A stretch of 64,000 bases of DNA, from assembly GCF_026672275.1 (NCBI RefSeq), contig NZ_JANQCD010000009.1:84548-148547 (forward strand). Reading direction: 5' to 3'. Made by a program: the position numbers and the translations under genes. Source of the stretch: Marinifilum sp. D737 (lineage in GTDB: Bacteria; Bacteroidota; Bacteroidia; Bacteroidales; Marinifilaceae). The notes under the pieces were generated by a model. It ran no database searches and was not told where the DNA came from. It saw only the letters and a program-made list of their open reading frames with translations. Below, one piece after another: positions 63,596 to 64,000 of this stretch. How positions within the stretch are numbered: the first letter of the stretch is position 1; every line of letters begins with the position of its first letter.

Positions 63596-64000
63596 GTTCG
63601 GCTTGTTCAGACCGTCTGAAGTTGGCTTCCATTTGTGGCAATATACTTCAGACCGTCTGAGGTACATTTCCACAAAATTCCAATCAATTTTAAAGCATTC
63701 AGGCTAAATTCCCATACTTTATTGGTTCTATATGGAATATAGTGGTAAGTATAACTATTAACCCGAGTTCGATTAAAAATATCCTGTAATTTTTTAGTTT
63801 AACTTTGCTCAAGCCGCATGGCTCTTACTTTTTATTCATTCATAATTTTCACGGGCATTCATGAGCTCCCTTCGGTCGGTTCCATTGATGAAAAAGTAAA
63901 CAAAATCCCGAATTCTATGGATAAACCAAACAATTCAGGTTAAAATTTTATTTAATTATGCTGCTGCAAAATTTAACATGTAGTAGTTCTTGTCATATTC
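63596..64000. repeat. Non-coding tail with palindromic repeats
   Basis: 405 bp without a gene. TTCAGACCGTCTGAA (perfect inverted repeat) occurs at 63606-63620 and, with one end change, at 63647-63661, 41 bp apart. A longer element at 63835-63899 has ends TTACTTTTTATTCATT and CATTGATGAAAAAGTAA, inverted copies of each other, around a CCTTCGG core. Confidence 0.7.

Noticed and set aside
63606..63661. Neisseria-type DNA uptake sequence (GCCGTCTGAA)
   Set aside because: Only a 9-base partial match within a self-complementary palindrome; the phylum is wrong and there are only two copies.

Overview
The window is chromosomal DNA from a Bacteroidota bacterium, most likely a marine member of the Marinilabiliales (Marinifilum/Labilibaculum/Ancylomarina-like). 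This is inferred from AT-rich DNA, Bacteroidota-type -7 promoter boxes (TAnnTTTG) upstream of several genes, weak Shine-Dalgarno use, and lineage-typical families: a TamB-like protein beside tsaD, DUF4831, DUF6515-like, a Bacteroidota-type POT transporter and GG-leader radical-SAM peptides. An NhaD Na+/H+ antiporter fits a marine habitat, and oxygen-dependent HemF implies some oxygen exposure. No rRNA, tRNA, IS element, phage or CRISPR array was seen.

Layout. 1-2.4 kb: a 42-bp tandem repeat, a TPR protein with a decayed metallopeptidase-like domain, and a PepSY-TM/OB-fold lipoprotein pair. 2.7-9.5 kb: a tight signalling operon (hybrid kinase, REC-kinase-REC, CheR, REC-less CheB), followed by a degenerate 84-bp tandem repeat. 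9.9-24.9 kb: CYTH protein, tsaD, tamB, nhaD, an exbB-exbD-tonB set, a TauE transporter, glyA with a long leader, and small membrane or secreted proteins. 25.3-32.5 kb: three equal-length ClC-CBS paralogues with a formimidoylglutamase gene between the first two. 32.8-40.9 kb: fabK-like gene, an M16 peptidase pair (one active, one inactive), rsh, a Fur-family regulator and purA.

40.9-56.9 kb: two small secreted proteins, three MFSD1-like MFS paralogues each with its own terminator, pncB, a D-amino-acid aldolase/dehydratase-like enzyme, DUF2062, a PepD-type dipeptidase, DUF4831, an NAD(P)HX repair enzyme and a POT peptide transporter. The MFSD1-like transporters, PepD and POT suggest small-peptide uptake and hydrolysis as a local theme (inference). 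57.0-60.5 kb: a compact RiPP locus with a 62-aa GG-leader precursor carrying a C-x2-C-x-C core, two paralogous radical SAM/SPASM maturases, an intercistronic hairpin, and an upstream 21-codon ORF with an unusually strong Shine-Dalgarno. No exporter or protease is present. This is the best candidate for an undescribed system. 61.2-63.6 kb: a small membrane protein, hemF and hemH (heme synthesis), then palindromic repeats to the end.

Start codons were revised by comparison with paralogues, signal peptides and promoter positions; where this was done it is stated.
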